From NCBI GenBank assembly GCA_950295325.1, contig OX485806.1:2046001-2110000 (forward strand): 64,000 nucleotides of DNA, written 5' to 3'. The notes below the pieces were generated by a model, which did no database searches, was not told the DNA's origin, and saw only the letters and a program-made list of their open reading frames with translations. Position 1 is the first letter of the stretch, and every line of letters begins with the position of its first letter. The position numbers and the translations under genes were made by a program. Origin of the DNA: Polytrichum commune. Its lineage: Eukaryota; Streptophyta; Polytrichopsida; Polytrichales; Polytrichaceae. Of the stretch, positions 13,101 through 23,423 are shown piece by piece.

Positions 13101-14227
13101 GCAGGTACAATCAGACGCTCTTTTGCCTTTGTCCCATTTTACAGCTTACACAAATTGGGTGCTTTTGCACGTGATTTCCATCGGGAAAGGATTATGTTCT
13201 CCACCCAAAGTTCCATAAGGTGGAACCCCATATATAAAGATAACCGCCTCGCTCTAAAAATGTCATGGGGGTCACTCCCTTGTAGAGATTTGAATCACCA
13301 CCTGAGATGAAGGGATTTTTTTTTGGGGGGGAGGGGGGGGGGCGCTATGGGCTATGAAGTAATGTGCAAAATCATGGGATATGTTGTATATTTGACGAAT
13401 AGTCTTGGATTATAAATAGTATATTCTTGACATGTGTTTCCAATGTCCTGAATCTTTTGAATATTGAACAGTAGTGAACCTGCGACCAGATGCATCCAAT
13501 TCTGGGGATGATTGGTGGCCGAGACCGATGTTCCGGGAACATAAATTTGATTGTGCAGTTCATGGTGATTGCAGGGGAGAAATTTAATTACAGTCCAACC
13601 AGGGTGCTTAGCAAAGAGGCAGCAGAAATCGACGACATAAGCACTGTCCGAGAAAACGATCACTTGTACATCATTGACGATTGCCAGTTGCAATCCCTAC
13701 CCCATGGTCAGTTTCCTCTTCCCTTGTCATGTGCTGCAAATGACAATGTTGCTCAATCAATCATTTTGTCTCTCTATTACCTACTTGGTAAACTATCAAA
13801 TTCGAGTAGAAATACGATACTAGGAAAAAAGGGTCATGTACCTATGGGATGCTTTTCCAAAGCAACGGACGTAATGCATAGTCACCGTACTACATCACAA
13901 GCCTCTGGACCCTGGAGGCAAATTTATTATGCAAAAACGGGAAAATGTTGAATAGCATCATAAACCTTCTTTCTAAATGCTGCAGTATACTACTATGAAG
14001 CAAATTGTTTCATACTTAAAGACTACTACAGACGTCGTATAATATTTACGCTATATTCCACTAGAGGTGTATTATAAGGAAATATTTTCAATACACACCC
14101 ACCCTTGGGAAGTTTGTTATGTATCAATTAACATGTTTTTCTTGATGGTGTGACAGGTTTCGATACAAGTGAGGTCATTTCAAGACTACAAACTATAGTT
14201 GCAGCTTTGTCCAACTCCAATGCTTGA
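4111..14227 (+). CDS. AKT: AKT-type voltage-gated inward-rectifying K+ channel (ankyrin and KHA domains)
   Basis: Shaker-type plasma-membrane channel for K+ uptake; family members work as tetramers. Coding exons: 4111-4499, 5109-5324, 5529-5687, 5851-5908, 6910-7233, 7729-7968, 8226-8324, 8654-8686, 9597-9782, 10287-10478, 10734-10809, 11314-11783, 12774-13104, 13575-13706, 14157-14227. They total 2976 bp, 991 aa. S1 starts near residue 130 ([14 protein letters not shown]). S4 is [15 protein letters not shown]. The selectivity filter TVGYGD is at about 333-338. A cyclic-nucleotide-binding fold spans about 440-565, ankyrin repeats about 585-785, and a C-terminal KHA domain ends with a [10 protein letters not shown] motif. 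Arabidopsis AKT1 has about 857 aa; the extra length is N-terminal and in the ankyrin-KHA linker. The start is uncertain: ATG 4111 is the first in its frame, but ATGs at 4243, 4252 or 4261 give a more usual N terminus. The gene appears intact. AKT1-like rather than SKOR or KAT is inferred from the full ankyrin plus KHA layout. Confidence 0.93.
4508..5140 (+). repeat. tandem duplication in channel intron 1 carrying a decoy exon
   Basis: Two diverged copies of about 315 bp, 4508-4820 and 4821-5140. Both start TCCTCTCCACCGC. Each contains two sub-repeats of about 110-190 bp marked by GGCAAGGGTTTAG or a variant and a GTGTGTG run. The second copy ends in true exon 2 (starts 5109). The first ends in a related decoy at 4789-4820, preceded by a CAG acceptor. 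Confidence 0.8.
6080..6830 (+). repeat. local duplication in channel intron 4
   Basis: The segment at about 6110-6275 (AAATGAGAACATCAGAGTAG, GTTGCATCAAACAAGTAG, GGCATATTGATGGGAG) recurs at about 6610-6825. A CACTA-like element separates the copies. The second copy keeps an uninterrupted version of the sequence at the element's left junction. Confidence 0.75.
6276..6589. mobile_element. non-autonomous CACTA-like foldback element
   Basis: The 314-bp element ends in ..CTACTAGTG on the right, that is CACTAGTAGAAAA inward, and CATTAGTAGAAAA on the left. It is flanked by AAT at 6273-6275 and AAT at 6590-6592, a 3-bp target duplication as expected for the CACTA (En/Spm) superfamily. The arms pair imperfectly for about 75 bp. 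The centre has a second inverted repeat (GGGGCGTGTAATATACC). No coding sequence. It sits inside intron 4 of the channel gene. Confidence 0.8.
7350..7720 (-). mobile_element. LINE-type reverse transcriptase C-terminal fragment
   Basis: Minus-strand frame from about 7715 to 7385 encodes a zinc-binding tail typical of non-LTR retrotransposon reverse transcriptases: CHCCSYK, then [16 protein letters not shown] (a C-x2-C...H...C pattern). It lies within intron 5 of the channel gene, antisense to it. A related, more decayed sequence lies at 23237-23410. Only the 3' end of the element is present, as expected from truncated reverse transcription. Confidence 0.7.
8785..9192 (+). repeat. dispersed repeat family C, copy 1
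   Basis: About 400 bp matching 25050-25440 in the same plus-strand orientation. Landmarks are GTGTTGCTTCACCT, GCATCATGAGAATT, TATCTCCCCCA, TTGGGTGG and TTAAGGCCTTGGGTTT. It lies within channel intron 8. The element type is unknown. Confidence 0.8.
12345..12580. repeat. long imperfect inverted repeat in channel intron 12
   Basis: Arms of about 75 bp face each other. The left arm carries GGTGGGCCAAGGTAAAA and ATGTGCCTGAGATGGTGGA. The right arm carries their reverse complements with few mismatches (TTTTTACCTTGGCCCACC). The loop is about 85-130 bp and itself contains TTTCAAG..CTTGAAA. Read as RNA this is a strong hairpin. It may be a foldback MITE. Confidence 0.7.
13320..13345. repeat. poly-T/poly-G tract in channel intron 13
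   Basis: A run of T is followed directly by a run of G broken once by A. Similar G or C homopolymer tracts occur at about 29950, 30457, 30630, 49290 and 53530. Confidence 0.8.
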
Positions 14228-15420
14228 ACCTTAAGGTTTTACCTACTGCCTTCAGGACAACAAGATGTTGGGCCAGACATGTCAAACTCAAAGAATAAAA
14301 ATATATAAGAGTAGGTGAATTCCACGATGCCCTTTATAAAGATGGCTTGTGAGAATTGCAAGATCCCTGTGCAACTTGACACCATCAATGTAAAGGTGGA
14401 TCTGATGGCACTTTGTTCAAGCGAGACAAAGGCCACATGCGTTCACCATGATTGTACTGTAGTACTAAATTACATCATTCATTGGGCATCCTTTATGGAA
14501 ACGTTTTAAGAAACTCTCAAACTTAATCCTCACTGCTTGTGTTCACCGGACAACCTCCAATACAAGTATTGTTCTCCCCCTTTAATATGACACATTTGGT
14601 TGTGCAAGAAAGTGTGGTATTATCCAAATGTCGTATTCTGCATAATATGACATTTTGGCCTTAAATGTTGTACTATAAAGGCTTTGTCAAGAAAATGGCT
14701 TATTTCAATGTAAAATGTGATTTTGTATACACAATGAAGATATAGAAGTGAAGGTCTCCACCAATGTTGGACCGGTGTATAGGTGAATGCATGGTAGCAA
14801 TAAGCAAAATCAATAATGGTATCAAAGAATTGATTTGGTAGTGTGAAAATTGTGATACCAGCCAAATATCCATATTTGGCAGCTATCTCAAGGTTAAAGA
14901 ATCTTGGTATACCTGTGTTATTATTTGGATCAGTATCATTCTAAACCCTATTGATATCCGAACGATGTTCCCTATGTATGAATATTCTTGCATAGGATAC
15001 ATACCCGAATTGTATCGAAAGCAAAACTATGTTGCTGGTGTAGAAATTGTGAAATCCTCATTTTGGATACCCAAAGGATTTCAAAGATGATACCAATTTA
15101 ATATTGGTCTTAACGTTAAAACATGTTGGGTAAGGTATTTTGTTTGACGCGCTATGTTTGCTAACCATGACCTCAACTCATGGCATTCCCACAAATTTGT
15201 ATAACTACATGTTGGGATTGGCTACCCAAGTGTATATATATCAATGGTCCCTTACCCAAACATGGAAAGTTTTGTATGTTACCCAACCAATTCCCAACCA
15301 AAACTCATGTTTAATTATGGGACAAATCTAATATTTTCAAATTGAAAGTTTGGGGAAGATTCTCATGCTCATTAAGTGGTCATATAGGTCCCCACAATCA
15401 TGTTGATTGTTGAACCAAGA
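14228..15420. other. intergenic region after the channel gene
   Basis: The channel 3' UTR should start here. Around 14580-14720 there are weak similarities to the extreme left end (ATGGCTTATTTCAATGTAAA is near 14695 and a close variant near 80) and to the left flank of the family A copy near 46680. No gene is seen. Confidence 0.45.
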
Positions 15421-15424
15421 ATGG

Positions 15425-15535
15425 TTAGCATATTTTGAGCACATAGTCCAATCGCTTTTAAACATATATTTTTTTGGTGTCCACTTTAGATCCACACCTA
15501 ACCACATGCCACTTGAATATAGATGTCTAGATTGT
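15425..15535 (+). repeat. dispersed repeat family B copy
   Basis: Contains the family B core: AGTCCAATCGCTTTTAAACA, GATCCACACCTAACCACATG, CACTTGAATATAG. An inverted copy lies 170 bp to the right (15705-15775). Confidence 0.65.
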
Positions 15536-15704
15536 TGTTATGTTGGATTAACACACGTCTACCTTACATGTGGCCATGGGCATTGGAAAATCAAGGTTGT
15601 GGCTCTCTATTCAATATCATAAAATCACTTCAGTTTCTTTTCAACAACAACAACTTAGGCATATGGGTGTTAGTATTCAATTACTTTTCTTAACCAATCA
15701 CCTA

Positions 15705-15775
15705 TATTTGATTGGTGTGTGGTTAAGTGAGGATCAAAGAACAAACACTATAAAGACACACGTTTAAAAGAGATG
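15705..15775 (-). repeat. dispersed repeat family B copy, inverted
   Basis: Reverse-complement core: GGTGTGTGGTTAAGTG, GAACAAACACTATAAAGACA, CGTTTAAAAGAGAT. Together with 15425-15535 it forms an inverted pair. Confidence 0.65.
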
Positions 15776-16127
15776 AAATTATATCTTCAAATTACATTAA
15801 CTACTCCACACTCAAGAGTGGGAAGGCCCATGTATTCAATTTAGAAATCAACAAGCATATACTTCCAATAACCATAACTAAATGAGGGAAGGTCTAATTT
15901 TCAACCTAGTTTTTGTTGGTGCTTCATTGTACATTTGCTAATGTAACACAAGTTCCGTTGTGTAGATCTAATTGGTAGAAGTTGGCAAACATAAACCTTA
16001 CATCTACTTCATCAAGAAAATATATGCCTAGATGAAAAAATTCTTGCAAGGTATGTAAGACCCAAACGGTTTTGAAAACAAAAATAGCCTCAAATACTCA
16101 TACTCCTAGTACACTAAATTAAAATCA

Positions 16128-17030
16128 TATTTAGAGTCAAATAGTATTTAAATTTATGTCACTGTGGTAACTTTTTTTTATGACACTTCTTATGAATAAT
16201 AATACAAAGTAGTGTCATCCCAACTTCCTTTTAGTTCATCCAAATGCCGATTATTGAAACAATGTTTGGTATATTATGCAGTTGAGCAATTATGTAATGA
16301 AATATTGTCATGGATGATTGAAATTTGAATGAAAAATCACTAAGTAGGTGACCATTCTTGCAACATTGTAAATCTATAGTGCCCAAAAGTATTTACAATT
16401 AATGAAAAATATAGTTTGCTTTTACATGTAGTGTTGGTGGCATTTACACAGGCAGTTTACAGTTAGAATTGAGCAAGACAAATAGAATTGGCGACACTAA
16501 ATACACTATTTGGTGTACTAGAGTATCAAAAAATATGAAATCCTTATTACGGATACCAAATAGCATTAAAATTAAAAAAAATTAAAAAAAAATTAAAAAA
16601 ACTTAACCAACAATGAATTAAACCACAACCCCTATGGCATCATGTTCTTATTACACTAAATGCTGTATTTAGTGTCATATGGTATTTTATGTCACTTGGT
16701 TGCTTTCCTAATGACACTCCTTAAACAGGTACCATCATGGATGATTGAAAATTGGATGACTTTCCATGTCATTGGTATATGTTGCATCCTAACAATTATG
16801 TAATGAAATATTGTCACAAATGATTGAGATTTGGATGGAAAATCACATAGTAAGTGACAATCAGTGCAACACTCTAAATCTATAATGCCCAAGTTTTTTT
16901 TGCAAGGACTGAAAAATAGTGTTAGGTTTTACATTTAGTGTTGGTGACACTACACGGACATTTTACAATTTATATATTAGTATTGAACAAGGCAAATACA
17001 CTCATTGGTGACACTAAATACAATTTTGGG
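16128..17030. repeat. tandem duplication of about 510-535 bp
   Basis: Copy 1 (about 16128-16510) and copy 2 (about 16664-17030) share CAATTATGTAATGAAATATTG, GGATGATTGA, AAATCTATA and AGTGTTGGTG. The second copy merges into the inverted-repeat element starting near 17054. Confidence 0.7.
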
Positions 17031-17053
17031 TGTCGACCCCCTTTACACCCTTT

Positions 17054-17522
17054 ACTCCGTAATATCAACCTCCATAATGTCACATACTCTCTAACATCCC
17101 AAAACCACAAGGAACAGATGTTTGTAGTTCAAATCTCACTCCTTATTGTCACATTTCTCTCCCTTATATCACGAAATTTGTCATTAATGCAAATCACCAA
17201 AGAAGTCAACCCACACCCTCGCATTGCGCCATATGTCAACATGTGGAATGTCACCTTCTTAATCTTTTTTTTTTTTTTTTTCTTATGCCACTTGTTAACT
17301 GTTGGTGCATGCGTCGCCGCATCGCCCAGGAAGGCCAAGTGGAGTAACCACACTAGCATAGGTGACTGGAGAACGAATTCAAGTTGTCCTTACATCTCCT
17401 TTGTGTTATTTCATAATGTTACATGCTACACTAATTCTATAGTATCACGCATCCATGTTAACACTACAAAACTCCATAATATCACGCGCACTGTGGTTGC
17501 CACAGGTGTGATACTACGGAGT
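17054..17522. mobile_element. foldback/MITE-like element
   Basis: ACTCCGTAATATCA at 17054 and its near-perfect reverse complement at 17509-17522 bound about 470 bp. Variants such as CTCCATAATGTCAC and ACTCCATAATATCAC recur inside, so the ends look internally repeated. A T-run lies near 17265. The 213-codon frame crossing the element has no recognisable domain and is probably chance. Confidence 0.5.
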
Positions 17523-17529
17523 TTACTGT

Positions 17530-19465
17530 GGGCGTCCACGTCAGCCCTGGCCCCGGCTCGCTTGTATGCACAGGTATAGCAAAGACCGTTGCGGAGCTCC
17601 TCATCGGACGGCCCTGGTGCCGGCGATGACGAGGGGAACCGTTTGGCCTAAAAATAGAGGTTGCAGGAGCTCCATCCGAAGACCCGGGAGAGTACTGCGA
17701 AAAAACAAATATTTTTGCCATCGATTATATTAACATACATAGTTGGTAGCAGCGGCAGTGGGAATCATTCTCCATTTTGAAACATGAATGAGTTTTTTTT
17801 GTCAGAATGATTGGTGCTAACTGTTGGCGGTCTTTAAAGCGTTCCCTTGCCCAATTCCCACATTTCCAAGTTTGGAATTAGGTTTCTCTCGGTGAGTCCA
17901 AGGGTGAAAAGGATTTAGGGTTTGGGGGGTTCAAACATTTGCTGACATCACGATGCTCCACTGCGTCACTAGAAAGTTTAACTCAACCTCTGGAGTTTCA
18001 AAACTCTTGGGTGGTTAACCGTGACAATGGATTGCCAGTGGTTTTCTTGGGCACACGTTTCATCAATTCGAATTTACCGCAATCTGCCCAACAAACACAA
18101 ATTACCGAAATCGTAGCCACAGTTGTCTTGAGCACTCTATTATTTGCACCTATGTCACAACACTGCTCTGTAGTCATACCTGTAGACTGGTCTCATTCTT
18201 TTCCCCCTCAAAGTTTGTCACGTGTCATTCCTTTGTTGGTTGAGACACTATTATATCTCACGTGGAAACTACGTAATTCCAGCATTAGTAAACATGGAAA
18301 AGAGTGCCCTTTAACAGTACTATTTGGACGGCACGCAAACAAGGACATCGTAAAACCACTCATGATCATCATCACTCTGATCATCAGCACACCTTAACCA
18401 CAGAAGATGGCAGATCCTCATGTGCAAAAATGATGGGAAATGTGGATATCAATCCTCCTTTTACTTGTCATGAAAGTTCCCATTACCAGGAAGAACCAGA
18501 GTGACTTGGTTTTATGAATTTACTTCGATACTCTCCAAAATTAGGAATAAAGAATTGATTGGGAATGCGCCTATGAAATGGACTTTGAATGTTTGAAAGC
18601 CACGGCCAGCAAAGTGAGGATTATGAATATTGCAGCTGTGTGCATGTAAGATTCGAGAGTTGGGGAGGGGGGAACCACCCAGGAATTCATAATATATCTC
18701 TGTGAAAATAAAATATGAGTTTCTGCGTTTCTTTGGGAACAGCAGGCTTACATCGGTAATTGGTTATTGTTAGGCCATCCACATCGTCCCGCAAATTCCA
18801 ATTATGATGCAAGCCCGCAATATAATCCCAAGCCTTGTCCGGTGGCAACATCGCAGTGCATCCACTTCCTTCCTTCCACCTCTAGCTTCACATCACCACC
18901 ACAGGAGATCGATCATTCCGAGCATTTCAAGTTACAAGAGAGTTGGTTGAATTTTTGTAGACAGCGTTGGTCTTGAGACACTAAGAGATCATCTCGTCCG
19001 CACTACTTGAGGTTGGTTTGCATCAGGTTGGCATTGTCATCAACTAGTCGCAACGCATTGCAACGCGATGCATTGGAGATATCAAAGATACTAAGTAGCG
19101 ATCAATCATCGAGTCAGATTCTAGGTTTGTTGTCCTTTTGGGTCTAACATTCAATCTACAGGATATAAATGTAGTCGTGATGTATATATTCATCTGAGAG
19201 GGAATCGAGTTGAGAGTACTGGGATAAATTCTGGGCATCCTGTTCGAGGAAGGATATAGCTCAATGGTAATGCCTTGCACATTGGTACCGTATATGTAAC
19301 ACTCGGATGCAATAGATTCCGGGAATCACTCACTAGCTAGAAGCATACAAGAGAGCTATGAGCTAGTACTTTCAATGGTATCTTTCTGAATTCATCAAGT
19401 GGCTGTGCGCAGGGTCCGCAAGATCCACTCTTCAGTAACTCATTCACAGCCGCGCGCTCTCCAAC
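17530..19465. other. region upstream of the HMA gene
   Basis: The segment 17560-17930 is less AT-rich than its surroundings and ends in TTTAGGGTTTGGGG, a telo-box-like motif often found near plant promoters. A 152-codon frame at 17939-18397 has no ATG start and no domain. The HMA gene promoter and 5' UTR should lie within 18500-19465 but no convincing TATA box was fixed. Confidence 0.3.
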
Positions 19466-20543
19466 ATGCCGGAGGTAATTAACATTGCTTGAGCACCTTT
19501 GTGCTATGCACCTCGTCCTTCATAGCTTGTTTGCCTACTTATTTGAAATATCAGTTAGGCCACATCTTCGAGTCTTGTTTAAATGACGATGTTTAAATAA
19601 CTGATTTTGATTTTCTATTTTCTGCAATCTGCAGACAACTGTGCTTAAGGTGCTGCTGCATTGCGATGGATGCGTCGCCAAAGTGAAGAGGCACCTCAAG
19701 AGACTGGAGGGTACGTTTTTCAGTCTGTCTACTCGGTCTCCCTCGCTTTTGATTTCGCATTTGACATGCGTTTCTGCACACTCTCAGGATTTCAGTTTTA
19801 GCACTACAATGGAGATTCAGCGTTGTTACAAATTTCTGAATCTCAACTCGGTGTGTATGTAAACAGGAGTGGATGCGTTTCACGTGGATCAGAAGAATTC
19901 CAAAGTGACGGTATTCGGCAGTGTGAAGCCCGAGGTTGTGCTTGAGAAAGTTCTCAAGGCTGGGAAAACTGCCGAATTTTGGCCTCAAGAACCCGCTCCA
20001 GCTCCTGCTCCTGCTCCTGCACCGGCTCCTGCTCTAGAACCCATAAAGGAGGAAGAAAAAGCACCTGTCAAAGAGCTTGCAGCAAGAGAGACAGCAAATG
20101 AGCCTGCAAAAGAACCTGCAAAAGAGCCTGCACCAAAGAAGAAGGTAGTGACTAATTGGGCTACTGCAGGAAGAAGTAAGCAGATTAAGAAATTAGCAGC
20201 TGAAACAGAGGACGATGCACAGTCAATGGTGGATGCAGTTGAAATGGACGAGTTCGGCGAGGACCGGGAGAATGAGCCTGTATTTGTGGATGCGGTGAAT
20301 CATTATGTGCAGCAGCAGGAGCCGCTAGAGAATCCAAAGAAGGGATCAGGTGGAGCCTTGAAAAACCTTGGAGGTAACAATTACAACAAACTAGTCAGTG
20401 AATCATCAGGTGCACTTGGAAGTGGTAAGAAGCATCCAAATCATCAGAATGGGATTCATAAGCATCAGATTGTAGGTGGCAGTACTGGAGGATCACAAGG
20501 CGGTGGTGGTAAGAAAAGTAAGAGCAGCGGCATCAAAGTTTGA
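19466..20543 (+). CDS. heavy-metal-associated (HMA) domain protein with Pro/Ala-rich linker
   Basis: Likely a metal-binding protein of the HIPP/ATX1-like plant family, whose members bind Cu, Zn or Cd ions or act as adaptors. Coding exons are 19466-19474, 19635-19710 and 19867-20543: 762 bp, 253 aa. The first coding exon is only 9 bp (Met-Pro-Glu). The HMA fold covers about residues 4-65 with metal site LHCDGC (Cys13 and Cys16), and continues VDAFHVDQKNSKVTVFG. An (Ala-Pro)n run follows, then Glu/Lys-rich repeats of KEPA type, an acidic segment and a Gly/Ser/Lys-rich tail. The last residues are SSGIKV, so the CaaX prenylation box of true HIPPs is missing. That fits an HPP-type or seedless-plant member. 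Splice phases agree (0 and 1). It is convergent with the methyltransferase gene. The metal specificity is not readable from the sequence. Confidence 0.9.
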
Positions 20544-21415
20544 GGCGCCAACAGAGCGTTAGGTTCTGGATCTCCTACCCCATTTGAGTGTGGTGGTCTG
20601 GTTGCAAGCTACCCCGGAAGAATTTGTGCAATGGCAGCATTTGAAGAGGACACATTATCAGTGTCTCATTATAGGATAGGTCATGTGACTGACAGTATCA
20701 GTCGAGGGAGCAGAAGGTGTGTGTCAAGCTGACACTCCGATGTATAGATCTAGCCGATTCATGCATACTGGTCCCAGGATGAGAATTGGCATCGAATATA
20801 ACTTTTTACATGAGGACATTAGTTAATTTGCTGTACCCAGCACGAGTATCTGTACAGCCTGCAAGGTACATCATCAATTTTGAGGTCGAGATATATAGTC
20901 ATCATACTAGGTACTTAGTCATATTAGTCACGCAGTATGGTAGCAGTTGTTCGGCTAAAGGTCCTCCGCCCCTATTGATTCTTGACAAGTCATTTCAATT
21001 TGTTCCAAACACTTCTACAAGTTTTGCAATATATGGTTGGAGAGCTATTACCCTTCTGTTGGTGGATATGGACATCGTACTTCACGCCAAATTGCGTTTT
21101 GCCTTGCATGGAGGCAACAATTAGCTTGTAATACTGAGTAATTACTGTCTCAGTAGAGCAACTCCTAAGGTAGACGTGGGTAATTTGATTACTTTTTCAC
21201 TTCTCGTATGATCTGTAACAAGCAATTTGTGCAAGGTGATTAGCAAATCTCATGCCCGCAACCATTTGGCTCACAATTTTTGGAGCTAATATGAACATCT
21301 TATACAGTATCTCCTCTCATAAGCTATTAGACTTCTCCTGCTTATATACGTCCCCCTGTTCATGTTCCTACAGAGCCTAGAACTGTAAGTCCTAGACTAT
21401 ATATTTTGAACACGT
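20544..21415. other. 3' flank of the HMA gene
   Basis: Probable 3' UTR and spacer. No gene or clear repeat was seen. Confidence 0.4.
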
Positions 21416-21419
21416 AGAA

Positions 21420-21530
21420 CCTTCGATCTCTTTTGCATGTTTTGAGCACTTAGTTTCAACATGTATTTTTCATATCCATTGTTGGATCCTCACCTGAACC
21501 ACATTCCAGTCCGATATACGAGTTCGGATT
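21420..21530 (+). repeat. dispersed repeat family B copy
   Basis: Contains TTTTGAGCACTTAG, TTGGATCCTCACCTGAACCA and CCGATATACGAG, matching the family B core. Confidence 0.55.
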
Positions 21531-22394
21531 ATTGTCATGTTAGAATTAGGCATGTGCATCTTACAGTCTGATGAGATGAGATGAGTGTGAGACATTCGAC
21601 AAAAAGCTTTGGAAGTTGATTGTTGAGAGAAGCATATACATATCGGCAACCCACAGCGTGGGTGGGTGCTGCTGCAGTCACCAGTCCAAAGTTCCAAATC
21701 TGTCAGCCGTTGACAAACAACGGCATGTTGAACAGACGGGTCGGTGTTGGCCTAACACATTATTATACACAGGTATAACGGGCCAGGATGGCATGGATCC
21801 AAACTTGTTATCTGACATAGGAGATGCTCATCATAGGTGGCTAAATTTATACGTTCCTGAGGTAGTGCAAACCCAGAAAAATGAGTCTGAGTTGGGGATA
21901 ACCCTGACTGAACAAATGTAATTCTTTCATGATTCAACTGGCGATGATTCCATGGGAAAGTATCGAGCTGCAGATGTTCTGAGCTTGTCATTGGACCAAA
22001 TTGACGGAACATTTGTGCAGAACCTCCATCAAGTGCAGTGGTTCTCGCGGCTGCAATTCCTGACTGGCATTGTGCTGAATTTTGCCTTTAGATATATTCC
22101 ATTCGTTCAGCTGGAAACTAATGAATGCTGACAGCTGCTTTGACATGCCAGATAGTATGAACTGGTCTGCACCAGGGACGTCAATAAGTTACATTCAAAT
22201 TTTTGCAGACCCATGCTTTCGTACGCTGTGTGACTGTGTCTAGTTGGAAATTGGAATTGTTGTTAAATACTCTGTTAATTTACCTGACAATCGTCTTGGC
22301 ATAGAGCTTGTGGCCACTGAGAAGTGAGGTTTTAGCAATTGTTCCAACATAGCAACATAGCCTGATTCCAACACAGCAATAACCTGGACACTTA

Positions 22395-22640
22395 TTTGAG
22401 TGATATGTGGTTGGTTATGGATCTAAGAACAGGCACAAAAAAGATATTGGATTACATGTTCAAAATATGTTAACCATTCTAGGCACAACATTCACATAAT
22501 TTGGAGGTCCTATTTGACCACTTAATGAGCAAAGGAATCTTCACTTTAACAGTGAGTAAGATATTCATATGAGCTCCGGCTATGGGCAGGATTTGGATGT
22601 GCTGATCATCTCGCACCAATTGTGTGTTTCATATCCTACA
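22395..22640 (-). repeat. dispersed repeat family B copy, extended
   Basis: Inverted core (GTGGTTGGTTATGGATC, GGCACAAAAAAGATAT). An extension around AAGATATTCATATGAGCTCC and TGTGTTTCATATCC also occurs at about 28285-28385. Confidence 0.6.
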
Positions 22641-23084
22641 AGAAGTGGGTGCAGAGAGAAAAGTATCAAATACCAACTCATCTACCTCGGTTGCTCTCCA
22701 GGTACTACGTTGTTGAGTTTGTGTTGTCAGGCATTGTCCTTTTCCTGCTGTTCTTCCTACCAAGCCCGACTTGGGGTAACTGGGTGGAGTAGAATCAATT
22801 GACTACTTCAGTCGTATCACCCCATTTGCGTCATACCAAAGTCTGTCTCTTTTGATTTGAGTCTATAATGTCTGCTGAGCAAATTCCAAGCTTCAATGGA
22901 TCTATCTACGCCAAGCTTCAATTCTCAGACCAGCAGTAATCTCCAGGAACACTACAGATGCAAAGCCCAGATGATTGTTTTATCCATGAGCACATAATTT
23001 CACAGAAAATTCTATAATTGACGTTCATACAGGTTCAATAGTAGGCAAACTCAGGTATGCAGCCATAATCAAACATTAGTCTTA

Positions 23085-23215
23085 TGGGCTTGTGGTTAAG
23101 AATAGACACCAAAAAGACATGTGTTACAATGAGATTGGACTATGCTCAAAATAAGCACATCATCCTAGGTTCGGTAGGCAACACAATTGACAGGATCTAT
23201 GTGATCACTTGAAGA
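23085..23215 (-). repeat. dispersed repeat family B copy
   Basis: Contains GACACCAAAAAGACATGTGT, GAGATTGGACTATG and a CATCCTAGGTTCGGTAG-like extension shared with about 27490-27570. Confidence 0.65.
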
Positions 23216-23236
23216 GAAAAAAATGAAATTGATTTT

Positions 23237-23410
23237 TAAGTCTGGGAAGACTTAAGGGACTAAAAGTACATCAAGATGGTGTCAAGCTCACTAATTCCTT
23301 AGAGTGGCGGAGTGCAATAGCCTCCGTGTGAGAGAGGCTAATATCAACTTGATGGTCCAATTGAAAGAATGACTAGGGACTCCCTAATGCTAATATGAAG
23401 TGCCCATATG
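23237..23410 (-). mobile_element. decayed LINE-type fragment, second copy
   Basis: DNA similar to 7350-7530: TTAAGTCTGGGAAG, GGGACTA, CATCAAGATGG and CAACTTG..GA..CA..TTG occur in the same order. No open frame survives. It ends right beside the 3' end of the methyltransferase gene, so it may lie in its 3' UTR. Confidence 0.6.
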
Positions 23411-23423
23411 TACAAAATAGGTT

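Noticed and set aside
16938-17579. 213-codon plus-strand frame
   Set aside because: It runs through repeats and a foldback element, includes a homopolymer Phe run from poly-T, and has no domain.
17939-18397. 152-codon frame upstream of the HMA gene
   Set aside because: No ATG at its start and no recognisable domain. Adjacent frames look similar in quality.
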